Part shown: piece by piece, positions 44,401-55,999 of the stretch | Numbering within the stretch: position 1 is the first letter of the stretch | How the letters are laid out: the number at the start of each line of letters is the position of its first letter | NCBI GenBank assembly: GCA_963457665.1 | Contig: OY735207.1 | Coordinates: 50,238,054 to 50,302,053 of the forward strand | Direction: 5' to 3' | Length of the DNA: 64,000 nt | DNA from: Thysanoteuthis rhombus | Lineage: Eukaryota; Mollusca; Cephalopoda; Oegopsida; Thysanoteuthidae | The notes under the pieces: generated by a model | The model's database searches: none | Told to the model about the DNA's origin: nothing | Seen by the model: the letters and a program-made list of their open reading frames with translations, nothing else | Made by a program: the position numbers and the translations under genes

Positions 44401-45409
44401 AACAATCCAAAATGGGAGTTAGGAGTAGAGTTACGGTTGGGTTTAGGGTTGGGATTAGGTAATTCTGGTCAAGGAGTATATGATGCAACAGTAAAGTAAT
44501 ACGTAATACTGCTAGCTCTGTAGGAAGGCCCACGTTTCTTTGGGGACCGCTTTTCTTAACACGTACATCCATCCAAAGTTGGAACTCTGTTCAACTGATT
44601 CCATTTTTCATATGGAGTTAATGTCAATAGCTTTTAGCATGTGATCACATAAAAATTCCGATAAAGCCACCCGGGTAATTTTTTATTAAAAGATTATTAT
44701 CATTGATTGTTGACTACAATACAGGACCATTTCTTATCCAGCACTTGGGACCTAATGGTGGACTGGATTTCTGGATTTTCCAGATTTTCGGATCAAGGTT
44801 TAATATATACTGGTATACCTTGATTAGCGCTGCTAATTTCTTTCAAAATTTTCTATACTGTTCAAAACTGAAGTGTTTCAAGGTCTTATTATAATTCGAT
44901 GTGTCTTCATTTTCAGCTTATACCTCATTACATTTATTTGTACAGCGATACCTTTACCATATTATATCAAAGTCTGCACTGATTCTGAACTTATAAAATA
45001 AAAAGTAAAGAATGAAATTGTATTCAACAAATACAAATTAATACAAATCTACCTAAGGATCTGTTTGATCTTTATTAATCAATTCAAGATTCTTAAAATT
45101 CAAAATGTGAAACATAAGATATACGATTGAAAGAAAACAAAGAAAAGTGAAGAATGAAACTGCTTATAACAGATTAATCTGGTTCAAGCTCAGGGTCTAT
45201 TTAATTAATATTAATCCACTAATCTTCATCTGAAGACAATTCAGCCACACCACAAAAATTCAAAGAAACAACTGCTTAGCGGCAGACTACTACAAGGCCA
45301 GCCAGATTCAAAATTAGTCAGTTTTTGAAAAAGCTGGTTTTCTAGTAATTCAAGTTTTCTAGAAGCCAGATAAATGGTCTGCTACTGACATATTTCCTTT
45401 TATCATAAT
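44401..45409. other. Unassigned AT-rich spacer
   Basis: Includes a 'GGATTTCTGGATTTTCCAGA' + 'TTTTCGGATC' segment (44764-) that looks like a MITE end, and an imperfect duplication of 'CAAATCTACCTAAGGATCTG' / 'AATCTGGTTCAAGCTCAGGG' + 'TCTATTTAATTAATATTAATC' phrases around 45045-45230. No gene. Confidence 0.3.
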
Positions 45410-45615
45410 TTTTTAGTCGCTTTTTATCGCAACTTCACCTTTGGCCATCAATCTACAGCAGTGAGTAAACAGCCAATAAAATGTAAATAAAGGATAAGCT
45501 CTGCATGTGAGTCAAACTGTTATCCTTTTTATCTCAGGGAATTCCAGTTAACCATACCAGCTAATATTACTAACTGAACTATACTAACTCTACTGTTGGT
45601 AGAAGATCAAAGATT
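45410..45615 (-). repeat. Rep-B tRNA-derived SINE, copy 2
   Basis: Same order as copy 1: the plus strand shows 'TCGCAACTTCACCTTTGGCC', 'CAATCTACAGCAGTGAGTAA' + 'ACAGCC' and 'GTTGGTAGAAGATCAAAG'. The tRNA-like head is degenerate. Confidence 0.65.
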
Positions 45616-45654
45616 ATCGTTAAATAGAATTGAGATTATTAAATCTGTTAGAAA

Positions 45655-46560
45655 CCATCAACCAAAACTGTCAACGTAGATTTTTTCAGTTTTCAACTGA
45701 TTCTGGCTGGTTGGCTATATCTATCTACACATGAAATATCAGTTAATGGACAATTTATACTGGACAGAATGTGATTATTATAAAAACATCTTATTAGGAA
45801 TATTATTATTTTTGGCACCGATTTTACTTGGTAGGTAATTGAGCGGCCTTGCTCATTTCTTAATTTATTTACATGATCCAAGGTCACTCAATTTGCTACT
45901 GAGTAAAATCGAGTGACCGAGTAATAAGCTCCCAATATAATGTCTTTATAATTATCACTATTTATCTATGCATGTGTTGTGAATGCAGGACGTACCAATA
46001 GAGAGCTAGAGGGTTGAAAATTTAAACTTAAAATTTAAAAATCTCCTCTATATTATGGCTGGAAAGAAATTTTATCTTTTTACTTTTGGAAACATCTCCC
46101 CAAAATAAGTTTTTCATCACTTAATTCTCTGGTCGAGCTTGCTCTAACCCCATTGACTCTGGCACACCACCCGTCTCGGTTCTGTATTGCATTTGGTTGG
46201 TCAGAAGGGTCACATCCTGTGTCTGTGCTTAATTGGTCGTATTTTTTAGATGGGCAACCAACTCTTCTATGTCCACTCTTCTGTTTTTTGGGTTTTTTTT
46301 TGTTTTTTTTTGTTGTTGTTTTTGTTTGTTTGTTTTTGGGGGGGGCAGTTTGCAATGAAAGTTTATGCTAAATTGGTCCCTTAGTTTGTGTCCAACAGCA
46401 TTCATGCTTGTTTTTTTGAAAATTCTGACTTTTTTTCAGTGATTCCTGTCCAACTAAAGGTGAGGGAAGTAATTAATTCATTGGTCACTCTTTTTCAAAT
46501 TTTTTCAATTGATCATCCTCAACGCGACATTTTGTGGTCAGTGAGTGACTGAACTAACCT
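45655..46560 (-). repeat. Rep-A copy 7, interrupted by two insertions
   Basis: Rep-A ends are at 45655 ('GAAACCATCAACCAAAACTG') and 46560 ('AGTGAGTGACTGAACTAACC' + 'TG'). About 220 bp of foreign DNA sits at 45735-45960 and a LINE fragment at about 46105-46345. The flanking Rep-A sequence resumes on each side (..CCCAAAATAAG | insert | TTTGCAATG..). So Rep-A predates the LINE insertion. Confidence 0.7.
46110..46330 (-). mobile_element. LINE reverse transcriptase C-terminal fragment nested in Rep-A
   Basis: The minus strand reads GHRRVGCPSKKYDQLSTDTG, then CDPSDQPNAIQNRDGWCARV and NGVRASST. This matches the LINE tail R.GRP...W.DQL..DTG......A..DR..WR..V...RA. The upstream side is a long A/C-rich run. 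Confidence 0.65.
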
Positions 46561-47137
46561 GTCTTCTTTGTTTAAAGTATATTTCAAATAATTTATCTGA
46601 TAATGAAATTATGTCTACACAGTAAAAAAACAAAAACAATGTCTGAAATTTTTTTTTCTCCAACTCTTTTCATTACATATCAAAAATAACAAAACAATGA
46701 TTTTTTTTCTTTCTGTATTTGTTCTTAGATTAAAAAACCCAACTACTAATACTACTACTACTACTACTAGCTATACTACTATTACCACCTGGGCGGGTTT
46801 CCTTTCTTTCTCAGTGTTGCTGGAGGAATCAATCCTACATCGATATCAGACTTGTAGCATATGGTGCAGACTAGAAAGTGTCGGCAAACAACTGACAACT
46901 GCTTCAAGGGAAGGAGGAGGATTAATGTGATTGTTATGATAACGGTAGGCCAACAGTGACAGACAGGCAACGGCCGTACCACTATACGTTCACATCCATC
47001 CAAGAATAATGGACAAATACGCACACATATCAGAGACCACAGTGCCAATAACTGACCAGTGGACCCCATCCCCACCTCTGTGTCCCATCATACTATGACA
47101 GAAGCCTTCGAACGATTTTGTAATAATGTGTCAATGC
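46561..47137. other. Unassigned, with (CTA)n run
   Basis: A CTA/ACT trinucleotide run lies at 46742-46772. The G+C-richer 46790-47080 segment has an open plus frame (LLEESILHRYQTCSIWCRLE...) after a good acceptor but no donor. It may be an old mobile-element piece. Not called. Confidence 0.3.
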
Positions 47138-47365
47138 AGGGGCAGATCCAAGATGTAGCTGAGGCTACTTTTTTTTTTCTTGTACTCCACCTTTCCAATT
47201 AGCGAATGGAGATTGAATTTTTTGTTTCTTTTAGGATAATTTATGATTCCTTAGTTTTATTTCGATGTTTCAATGTTTGAAAAATTTCTCTATGGAAAAT
47301 TTTTGCCGTGCTTTGCCTGAGCACAGGCGTAGATAGGTAGACCTGGATCCGTGCCTGCAAGGAAA
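47138..47365. mobile_element. MITE with CAGGGGCAGATCC / GGATCCGTGCCTG ends
   Basis: The left end CAGGGGCAGATCCAAGATGT and right end GACCTGGATCCGTGCCTG form an imperfect inverted repeat (CAGG.(G/A)C.GATCC). The interior has 'GTGCTTTGCCTGAGCACAGG'. The CAG start suggests a hAT-type MITE. Copies at 50728-50813 and 51034-51305. Confidence 0.6.
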
Positions 47366-47624
47366 GAAAATCTTAAATAAATCGCTGATTTATATATATA
47401 TTGATCCTATGAAGCATTTTTCTTTTATATCACTGCCAAATCCCATCCAGTGTAGTACTGAATGGATTAAAACAAATGTGATATACTAGTTTATCCGTGC
47501 TGTGAGTGTGACAGAGTGCAAACATGCATTGCTAATTAGAAAGCACCCAGAGAGCGCAATGTTGGGGGGGGGGGCGTAATTCTGCATGGATCTGCCGAAA
47601 AATTCAATCTGTTCTACCCTGGTC

Positions 47625-48065
47625 TATTGTCTGCTCCAGTGAAAAAATTTGATTGAAATTCATTGTGAATTTTTGGAAATATCGTGTGGACAGACATGAA
47701 ATTTTGGTGATATTATGTGGTTTGGACATATAACGACGATGTAGGGGAGGTATTTATACATGAATCTGACCCCAAATTTGATCAGTTCGTCAGTAGCATA
47801 TTGTCCACCCTCCACAAAATTTGGTTAGAATTCATAGAGAAATTTTGAAGGTATCGTTTTGACAGTCATCAGAGTATATATAAAAGTGTATGAAAAAAAA
47901 ATGAAAACATCTCCAAACCAAAGAAAATTCATCCGCGTCTTTCTGACCACGCTGCCCACCCATCCAGAAAATTTAAATGAAATCCACTCAGTACTTTTGG
48001 AGATATCGTATGTACAAATAGATGGATTGATGGAAAGACGAACAGACGAAAAGGCCAAATACATG
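47625..48065 (-). repeat. Rep-I dispersed repeat, part
   Basis: 'AAAATTTGATTGAAATTCAT' + 'TGTGAATTTTTGGAAATATCG' is repeated with variation at 47640, 47820 and 47980. 'ACGATGTAGGGGAGGTATTT' is the complement of 'CTCCCCTGCATCGTAG' in the copies at 48725-49000 and 63700-63960. A family of this look (gene-free, 'ATATC..CAAACAGAC' phrases) is common in aquatic invertebrates. Confidence 0.5.
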
Positions 48066-48159
48066 CAGTTTTCCAACTTCATTGGCAGTGGTAATGATTA
48101 CATGTGTGGATTCTCCTGTGGGGGAGTTAATTGTATTTTCCATTCCAAAGGAATATTGA

Positions 48160-48600
48160 ACAGGCTGATTAGTCAACCGATAGAAACCGTCACCTGACCA
48201 ACCTCTTTTAGTAACATGCTGTTTTGGGGGTGATCAATTAAAAAAATTGGAAAAAGGAGTAATCAATGAATCAGTTACATCTCTCAGCTTTTTTTCTGTG
48301 GCGATCACTAAAATAAGCCTGAATTTTCAAAAAACAAGTGTGAATAATGGGATCAATTTAACTTGGAGTTACGTTGCAAATTGGACCCCCTCCTGCTTAA
48401 AAGCCTATTGGGGGTGTTTTAAAAAACAAAAAAAAAAACTTGTTTTCCTAAAGATTATAAGGAGTGAACATTAAAATTTTTAGCCCTTTAGCTCCATTGG
48501 TAACACCTGCATATGTGATGCATAATTACCCAGCAAGCAAGCCAGACTAGTCTAAAAAATGAAGAAACCTGTGTTGACAGTTTCGGTTGACAGTTTCTGA
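48160..48600 (+). repeat. Rep-A dispersed repeat, full-length copy 8
   Basis: 'GAACAGGCTGATTAGTCAAC' to 'CCTGTGTTGACAGTTTCGGT' + 'TGACAGTTTCTG'. It is complete (~440 bp), including the GCTCCATTGGTAACACC segment. Confidence 0.85.
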
Positions 48601-48724
48601 TTTTCTTTTTTTCCCTCTTTTCTCTGGAATAGAATGAGAAAAAAAAAGGGGTTTCTTTAGAGAGAAAAAAAAATCATTATTGATTTATTGATTTTTCTGA
48701 TGAATAATTTCTGCTCATTATTAT

Positions 48725-49000
48725 CTTTGCCAACCAAATATATGAATTCACTTGTGTCAGTCTGTTTATATGTCCGTCCAAACAATATCTCCAGAAGTTC
48801 ACAATGAATTTCAATGACATTTTGTGGAAGGATGCATCTCAGGCTGGGGGAGAATTGATTAAATTTTTGGGCACATCCAGGAATTTTTTTACTGTTACCT
48901 CCCCTGCATCGTAGCTATGCAAGAACTAATTTTCATCCAGTATTCAGTGACAATGACGTTGACTGAGTTCTGCACTCTCTGAGTGCTTTTTAGTCATTAC
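48725..49000 (+). repeat. Rep-I dispersed repeat
   Basis: 'CACAATGAATTTCAATGACA', 'GGCACATCCAGGAATTTTTT', 'TACCTCCCCTGCATCGTAGC' and 'CACTCTCTGAGTGCTTTTTA' align in order with 63740-63925. Confidence 0.65.
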
Positions 49001-50019
49001 TGGATTTGATTTCTGTAAATTGGCCTTTTACAGGTGAAAATCGTTGTTTTCTAATGTTACTAATAAAATTATTGAATTATATATACCATCATTCTGGACC
49101 CCTTATGCACCCTTTTTTCAAATAAATGCGATGTCTTTGGATTAGGTTTTGTTGTTGTTAGATACCATAAACAAAAAAGTGTCAACATAGACTCTCCCAG
49201 TTCATCAGTACACACAGATTAGAACATAGACTAGTCTTATTTATACTTGTACTTACAAGGAATAAAACTAGATGTACTTCTACTTACAAGAATTAAATTT
49301 GAGGTTATAATATATGAAATATCTGACTTCTCTAGCATAAACTCTTACAAAACGAAATACAAAAGACTCCCCCCGTGTGTGCGTGTGTGTGTGGAGACCA
49401 CAAAATCACTGAAACTACTACTTGAGCTGAAATTCGGCAAACCCATGCTTATTTTGACCTCCAGGAATGTGGAAGGCTAATTGTTACTGTGCAAAATTGT
49501 TACTGAAAAGAAAAACATGTTACTCTCAAATGTAACTGGCAGATAAATGTTTATCAGTCACAACAAAACAGAGTTATCTGCTCTTGTTTTCTACTTCATT
49601 ATATTGTTATGCATGTAATAATACACAAGGACAGACTGAGAAAAGATAAAATTTCTCCAACTCTTTAGATTCATAGACTGCTTATAACCACTGTGGAACT
49701 CTTCAATGAATATGATTAAAAAAATAGAACTCTTTTGTGAATGGAATTAAAGAAGAATAAAAAAAGATTCACCAAAAAAACCCAAGAAGATAACTCTGGT
49801 CAAAAGTTACCTCCATTGTATAATTTTTTGAATTTGCTAGACTGAATTTAAGAGTCAAATATTCTGTCCTAAGTTTGCATCTACAATATTTCTTCATGCT
49901 AGCTGTAGGTCTTTGAAAATGAAATTTGAAAGTGAATGACTCTTACAAACATAACATTTACGAATAGTTCTAATGATTATTATTAATACTAATAATTTTT
50001 GACTAGTGTTTTCTTTCAT
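49001..50019. other. Unassigned spacer
   Basis: No gene or placed repeat; a short (GT)n run lies near 49375. Confidence 0.35.
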
Positions 50020-50215
50020 CTTTATTTTCTTGTTGCTTTTTGATAGGCTGTCAGTGTTTGACAGTGTGTAAACAGCACAGATCAGAAAATGAAGTATAAG
50101 CCTATGATCTAACTTGAACTAACATCACTTTTTGCCAAAGGGAAGCCTGGATAAACATATCAGCTTCTCTAACTAGAACTCTACAGTTTAGCAGAATGGT
50201 TGACAATGCTTCATC
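50020..50215 (-). repeat. Rep-B tRNA-derived SINE, copy 3
   Basis: The plus strand shows 'GACTAGTGTTTTCTTTCATC' before it, 'GATAGGCTGTCAGTGTTTGA', 'GTAAACAGCACAGATCAGAA' and a degenerate head 'CTCTAACTAGAACTCTACAG'. Confidence 0.6.
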
Positions 50216-50289
50216 AAATAAAAATAATAAACAAAGATATTTCTAATTCTAACAAGTTGTGTGAAAAACAACATGCATTTTTCAAATTT

Positions 50290-50680
50290 TCTGTCAGAGG
50301 TGATCGTTTAAAAAATTGGAAAAAGGGGTGATCAATGAATAAGTTACTTCTCTCATTTTTTGATGGGCAGTGATCATTAAAAAGTCTGAATTTTCAAAGA
50401 ACAAGCACGAACATTGCAGATACAAACTAAGGGACCAATAAGCATGAATTTACATTGTAAATTGATGACCACACTAAAAACTCATTGGGTGGGGACAAAA
50501 TATTTTTTTTGTAGACATAATAAGGTTCATGTTTTTCTAGACATAATTTTCAGCCCTCTAGCTCTATTTGAGTGGCCCATGTATGCAGCACATACATAAC
50601 CAGTCAGCCAGAATCACATGAGAACTGAAGAACTGTTGACTATGTTGATAATTTTAATTGATGGTCTCTGAAAGAGAAAA
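50290..50680 (+). repeat. Rep-A dispersed repeat, copy 9
   Basis: 5'-truncated. It starts at 'GTCAGAGGTGATCGTTTAAA' and retains 'GGGGTGATCAATGAATAAGT', 'GGGACCAATAAGCATGAATT', 'CTCTAGCTCTATTTGAGTGG' and the GTTGAC terminus. Confidence 0.8.
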
Positions 50681-50727
50681 AAATGCAAGATGGCTGTCCG
50701 TCATGTGATAATATATTCTTCCTGGGG

Positions 50728-50813
50728 CAGATCTAAGACTTTTATATGTGCTTTGCCTAAGCAGAAAGGAGAGCCTCCGTACTCCCTAGGACCCCCACTA
50801 GATCCACGCCTGT
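50728..50813. mobile_element. Short MITE, GGGGCAGATCTAAG / AGATCCACGCCTG
   Basis: An 86-bp internally deleted member of the 47138 family: both ends and the 'TGCTTTGCCTAAGCAGAAAG' interior are retained. Confidence 0.55.
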
Positions 50814-51033
50814 TTTCCACATCAGTTTTTTAAGGTTGAAGTTATAGCTGTAGTTGAACTATCCTATTGTAAAAAAAGATCTTTTTTATTGTTTTCTCAT
50901 AGAGCAGATGCTCCATCATTCCTTTTAACACTTGCCTATCAGGACAATCTTTTATCCAGGTCAACTGATTACTTATGGACTAATCCTCCTGTATAAGCAT
51001 ATAGAGGAAGATATTTATTATAATCACAGTTAT

Positions 51034-51305
51034 CAGGGACGGATCAAGGATGTTGAGCAAGGGGGTGGTTTAAAGGTTAAAAGATTTTTGAGCCGGTTGG
51101 GATGGGATCAAAAGAGAAGAAATTAGGAAAAAGAACTTCAAACATCAATGTTTTTGAGGTCAATTTACAGTTACTTGCTTTTGCATTTATAAAATTCTGT
51201 TGTCTAGATATTTGAAAAAAAATTTGATTGCGCTTTGCCCAAGCAAAGACGGGGGGGGGGGGGCCAGACTCGCTTGACTACCCTTCCCTTAGATTTGCAC
51301 CTAGA
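51034..51305. mobile_element. MITE of the CAGGGGC(A/G)GATCC family
   Basis: Left end 'CAGGGACGGATCAAGGATGT', interior 'GCGCTTTGCCCAAGCAAAGA', a G16-type run, right end 'TTAGATTTGCACCTAG'. It abuts the Rep-F copy directly. Confidence 0.5.
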
Positions 51306-51545
51306 TATCAAAGAGTTATTGTTATCAAAATTAATTGATTCCAAACACTACCTTTAGAATTAGTTAAAAGTTTAAAAGATATCAGAATATAAATTTGTTT
51401 ATAGCAATGAATTTAATAACATAACAACAAATTTATAACAAAAAATGTAAATTGTTCAAATTTTTTCATCTTTGGCTTGATGTCATTAATCAGTAATGGT
51501 TATCTAAGAGACTCTCTTCCAAAGTGATCACAATAAGTGGCTTCC
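51305..51545 (+). repeat. Rep-F dispersed repeat, copy 3
   Basis: 'AAGAGTTATTGTTATCAAAA' + 'TTAATTGATTCCAAACACTA' to 'AAAGTGATCACAATAAGTGG' + 'CTTCC', with the AT-rich middle intact. Confidence 0.7.
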
Positions 51546-52436
51546 TTAAATGTTGTTTTTTTAGTCTGTTCTGGCCAAAGTCTTCAATAGAGAGTTCAGT
51601 CTTTAATCTGAGTACTTTCTTCGTTTACTAGTAATTTTTCTTTTAGTCCGTGTGTACTTTTAATGGATATACCTGTTGGCATTTATCTACCTGTCGAGAG
51701 GTCAAAGTGTGACACAAAGTCGAGTTTGGTGCAGAGACCCACATGTGTAAGAGTGGGTAGAGATAAGAATTGTCTTTTTTCCTCTGAACTTCTCTGATTT
51801 AGATGTCTGTGTAGTTGTCATTGCAGTCTTATTATTCAAAGGAGTATCTAATAAAACAAATACCACCGTCAATTTTTTTGTGCAGATGTCTGACCATCAG
51901 TCATTCTATTCCAAACTAATATATAAAATTAAGAAACACTGCCACGACTGCTATTTGATCGCCTGGCATAACTATTAGCTGTCTAATGCTGTACACATGA
52001 GCTACTGTTACAGGGATAAAGATGGACATGGATTTCAGGCCTCAAGTATTGTTAGTCCGTCAGATTGGTTAGGGGAAGTGTATATTAAAATGGTCAAAGC
52101 CACTAGAAAGACGGTCAAATTTAAAAAAAAAAATGAAAATGTATCGCTGGAAATCATTGATCACTTTGACAACCAAATCACAGATGGATTGAAAAATCAT
52201 ACGACGGGCTACATTACTAGATATTTATTAATTTGATATTTCATTTCATTAATTTAATATCGCATTTAATCAAGTAAATCAGTTATATATTTAATCCCTT
52301 ATCGTTGCAAATTTAAAAACACATATAGCAAAAACTAAAAAACACTAAGACACAAATACTAAAACTGACATGGTCCCTGCTTTTGCTTAGTAACTTTTGG
52401 TTTGAGTTTATCTACAGATCCAAATTTTGTATATTT
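51546..52436. other. Unassigned spacer
   Basis: No supported gene. The plus-strand frame at 51997-52236 has Lys-rich composition but no motif or splice context. Confidence 0.3.
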
Positions 52437-52630
52437 GTTAGTTTGTTACCATAATGTAGCAAAAATGTAACCTGTCATGTTTTATGGATTCCATGCTAGT
52501 TGTATAAATAGAGCTGGCATCAGTCATGAGATCAATTAGATACCAAGGACCTAGATCAGTTGAAGAAAGATTAATACCAAGGTTTAGAATATGATTTAGG
52601 TCAATAGGACGACTTGAATCAATCTGTCTT
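52437..52630 (-). pseudogene. Possible mitochondrial ribosomal protein L15-like fragment
   Basis: The minus-strand frame contains QIDSSRPIDLNHILNLGINL, then SSTDLGPWYLIDLMTDASSI. The IDSSRPIDLNHILN segment resembles VDPSQPIDLTQLVN of animal MRPL15, and weaker similarity continues (GI/GV, LID/LVE, TDA/ADT). The remainder diverges, and a Rep-A element lies just upstream. If real, it is a decayed or truncated copy. The match rests on one short block recalled from memory. Confidence 0.2.
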
Positions 52631-52654
52631 TCCACAGCCATTGCAAATAGTATA

Positions 52655-52950
52655 TAAACAGGTCTGGTTAGTCACTCATTGGAAACTGTCATGTGATCAA
52701 TGTCTTTTAGCAGCATGCCATGTTGAGGATGATCAAAGGGTTGATCAATGAATAATTAGTAGTTACTTCTCTTGCCTTATCTCTAAATTCTGAAATTAGA
52801 CATAATAAGGACTTAATGTTTGAATTTTCAGTCCTCTAGCTCCATTGGTGCAGCCTTCATGTGTGACACATACCTACATAGCTAGCCAGTCAGCCAAAAT
52901 CACTTAAAAACTGAAAAAACCTAATGCTGACAGTTTTGGTTGTCAGAGTT
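52655..52950 (+). repeat. Rep-A dispersed repeat, internally deleted copy 10
   Basis: 'AACAGGTCTGGTTAGTCACT' to 'CTAATGCTGACAGTTTTGGT' + 'TGTCAGAGTTTCTG'. The centre is deleted, so the GATCAATGAATAA and GCTCCATTGGTGCAGCC boxes are close together. Confidence 0.8.
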
Positions 52951-53057
52951 TCTGGGTTGGTGGAGTTTTATTTGATAGTTTTGAATAATTTCTATGTACC
53001 GTATATGTTAGGCTATAAGATGAATGGTTTACAAGGGTATTTAGAGCAAAATTTCTC

Positions 53058-53059
<2 letters not shown>

Positions 53060-53141
<82 letters not shown>

Positions 53142-53143
53142 GA
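53060..53143. repeat. (TA)n microsatellite
   Basis: About 40 TA units with one TATG variant. Confidence 0.97.
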
Positions 53144-54175
53144 AAGGACCTGTCCTCTGGGTTATTATGCATAAAATATAAAAGCAACTAAGCTCTAAAC
53201 ATGAGTCTCAAAGTCGACATGCATAATACAGTAGGTGCGAACTACAGAGACAGACAGACAAACAAACATAAGGACATACACATACACATATTCAGTACTG
53301 ATAAAATATTCTGGAAATTCAGAACATTAAAATTTTCAGGCCAAGTCAATTTTACCTATGTTGAGGGTAAAATGTACGCTTAATGAAAACCAACAACAGA
53401 AGTCTGGTAAAACGGACGCATTTTGATTTTTTGCATCAATACCAGAAAATATCTATATCCAAACCCTAGAAATTTTATTCCTCAAAATCAGTCATGGAAC
53501 CCAAAGTATAGGATGTGGAACCCAAGGGTTCCATAGAAGTCAGTTTGAGAAACCCTGATTTAGAGTACTACCGCTCATTGCAACTCATTCAAGCCCCATA
53601 GCTGTCTATTTTGAGCTTTGGTAGATGGCTTCTAATGATAATACCAACGCATTGGACACAGTATAATATTTGCATAGTTTTTTTTGTTAATTCATAATGC
53701 CCAGATTTTTAAAACCTTTTTTGCTTTAACTGGAATGAATTGATGCCATGGATACACCTTGACTGATTTTTTTGAGTCATTGGTGTATATTTAGCTGTAT
53801 TTTGTACCTACTATGTACAGTAGATAAGGCGGATATAAGGTAAAAGTTCAATTGAAATGATGAATTCATTAAGATGAATGTACTTACTTTAAATTCAACA
53901 ATTGTATTTTTACAAACATGTATATATATATATACTAGTGTGGACATTAATGGGTTTATTAAATGATTGTCTTATATACCGGCATATACTGTATGTATTT
54001 TGTGTTTAAAAAAATGAAAAGTTATATTTTGAAAAAAATGTCCATCCTAAAAATGGCAAAATTAGAACTAAAAATAAAATAATCCTTTTCCTATTCATTC
54101 ATATTTATTTATCCTGGTGAAGTATAGCAGGCAACTCCTCTGCTGCAATTTTCTGTAGTAAGTAGGTTTTTATTG
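53144..54175. other. Unassigned, with a hAT-like MITE end
   Basis: 'GGAACCCAAGGGTTCCATAG' + 'AAGTCAGTTTGAGAAACCCTG' (53517-) looks like the 3' end of a hAT-type MITE. The rest is unplaced. Confidence 0.35.
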
Positions 54176-54250
54176 GCTGGAGTTGCTAGCCCCACATCCA
54201 ACTCTCCTCCTTTACCCGGGATTGGGACCAGCTATGGCAACTGCCAAGCT
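54176..54250 (-). repeat. SINE tail fragment
   Basis: The complement of 'GGAGTTGCTAGCCCCACATC' ... 'GGGACCAGCTATGGCAACTG' matches the tail of the SINE at 30165-30530. The head is missing. Confidence 0.55.
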
Positions 54251-54277
54251 GTAGGCATTTTTCTGTTAAAGCAAGCA

Positions 54278-54575
54278 TGGGTAACTTTTTTGACCTCGTA
54301 AGTATATAAGAGATTTTTTGTCTTTATTTGGGCCAAAAATTCATTTGAAAAATGTCGACCATATTACAGAAAGCATATTTGATTTGTATTTTAGATGAAG
54401 ATATGAATGACATTTATCATATCATTGATTTTTGAAGCAAAAACAATAGTAATTTTACAATTTAACTTATAAAATTGAGAAAAATTATTCAAGATTTTAA
54501 ATAAAAGCCTAGATTGGTGGTGGACCAGAAAAAATATTGCTGCTGGCCAAATATGGCCCATGGGCTCCAATACGT
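54278..54575. mobile_element. hAT-like MITE (GGCATGGGTAAC..GGCCCATGGGCTCC)
   Basis: The left end 'GCAAGCATGGGTAACTTTTT' and right end 'GGCCAAATATGGCCCATGGG' + 'CTCC' resemble a widespread family with CAGG.ATGGGCAA ends and GGCCC.CGGGC motifs. No ORF of significance. Confidence 0.45.
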
Positions 54576-54856
54576 GTGTGTAAGATGGGTAGCCTGACAG
54601 GACTCCAACTGCCCAGCTATTTAGCCATAGCTGAGGGGATTCATGCCTTCTCTAAGGTTCTAATATGAACACTCTTATCCAAAATTCAAACTCTAACTTC
54701 CAGTATTCAAATATTACAAGTATTTGCTATTTACAATATGAGGTGTGTGTGGGAGTGTGAAGTATTGAAGATTCAAAGTATTTAGTTAAGGGTTTGGAAA
54801 TAATCATGGTAAGTTGTATTAAAAAAAATACTTTTGCAAAACTTGCACATTTATAG

Positions 54857-55075
54857 CAGGGCTATGGAGTTTTGAAGTTGTGGAAAGCGATTATTGGTTT
54901 CCTGGAGTCAGAATTGGAGTCAGCATATTTTTACCATTTCTGATTCCGACCCCTCTTCCTCGATTTATGGTACCCTTATTCAAACTTGTTGAATTTTTTT
55001 TCACTCTGACTCTAGTAACCCAATATTAGCTTCCGCATATGATTTCATGACTATGACTGTAACTCCAAAGCCCTG
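54857..55075. mobile_element. MITE with CAGGGCTATGGAGTT inverted repeats
   Basis: The left end CAGGGCTATGGAGTTTTGAA and right end ..TGTAACTCCAAAGCCCTG are inverted repeats (CAGGGCT(A/T)TGGAGTT). The flanks ATTTATAG and TTTTATCA are a degenerate 8-bp pair, as expected for a hAT target duplication. Inside are 'GGAGTCAGAATTGGAGTCAG' / 'TCTGATTCCGACCCC' words. Confidence 0.7.
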
Positions 55076-55079
55076 TTTT

Positions 55080-55999
55080 ATCAGCACATATTTATCCAGA
55101 AAAAGTTATAATTTTCAACAAGTTAGTATTACTTGCTTCAAGTTCTTTACTTACAACCAAAATTGATTTTTGAAGAGATTTGTGCATTGAAAATGTTAAT
55201 ACAGAAGTCTCGCAATATAGCGAGGTTCACAATATAAGATCGATGGATAGTGCACACCAACATTTTTTACTAAATTATTTGTCCACTCATCCAGAAAATT
55301 GTGAATAAAGGCAGAATTTCATCAGGAGACTTACTTGAAAAATATTAAATGTCTTCAATTTGCTATCAATGGATATATGATAATTATATGGTGTCTTACA
55401 TATAATGTCTTTGATTTTGTGATGAGAACATCTTCGTTCATGGGGGGAACTTGTTTGGCACTCAAAATTATTTACAGTTCAGTTACTGTGCAGTCTTCCT
55501 TGGACTCCAACACCCATGTTGGAAAGGGGGACTACTGTATGATGATGTTTTCAAAACCTTGTGAAGATTTTCCCTGTTTAACCAATTTGAAGTAAAAGTA
55601 AATGTTGAAGAGTAAATCAAAATACCCTTCTTTACTTGTCCTGCAAATTCAGAAGATGACAAAAAGATTTGATGCGTCAGTAAAGCTCAATTCCAGTTAT
55701 CAGATTATTTCACAATGGTTGAATCACTTCTTTATTCAACTTTTGACTTCATCCAGTGTCCAAAACAGTTCCAGTAGGCCCCAAATAGGCTATATATATG
55801 TGCAAAATTTATGTATTTTCACCTTTCACAAAATGAAAAATTCTGGGGTTTGTATTCATTCTCCTCCTGCTATAAATGATCTGATTTCCATCAGTTTTTA
55901 TATAATGCTAAGAGTTTAAATCGCCCAACCAAATTTGCCATGTATACTCAATGGACTTAAGAGAAGGTTTTAATGTAAAATATGTACGACACCTTGAGG
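55080..55999. other. Unassigned spacer
   Basis: Two successive moderately long plus-strand frames (55335-55595 and 55602-55919) have no recognisable motif, domain or splice context, and I treat them as chance. Confidence 0.3.

Noticed and set aside
55335..55919. Two consecutive plus-strand frames of 86 and 105 codons
   Set aside because: No domain, no splice signals at their ends, and amino-acid composition typical of translated AT-rich DNA.
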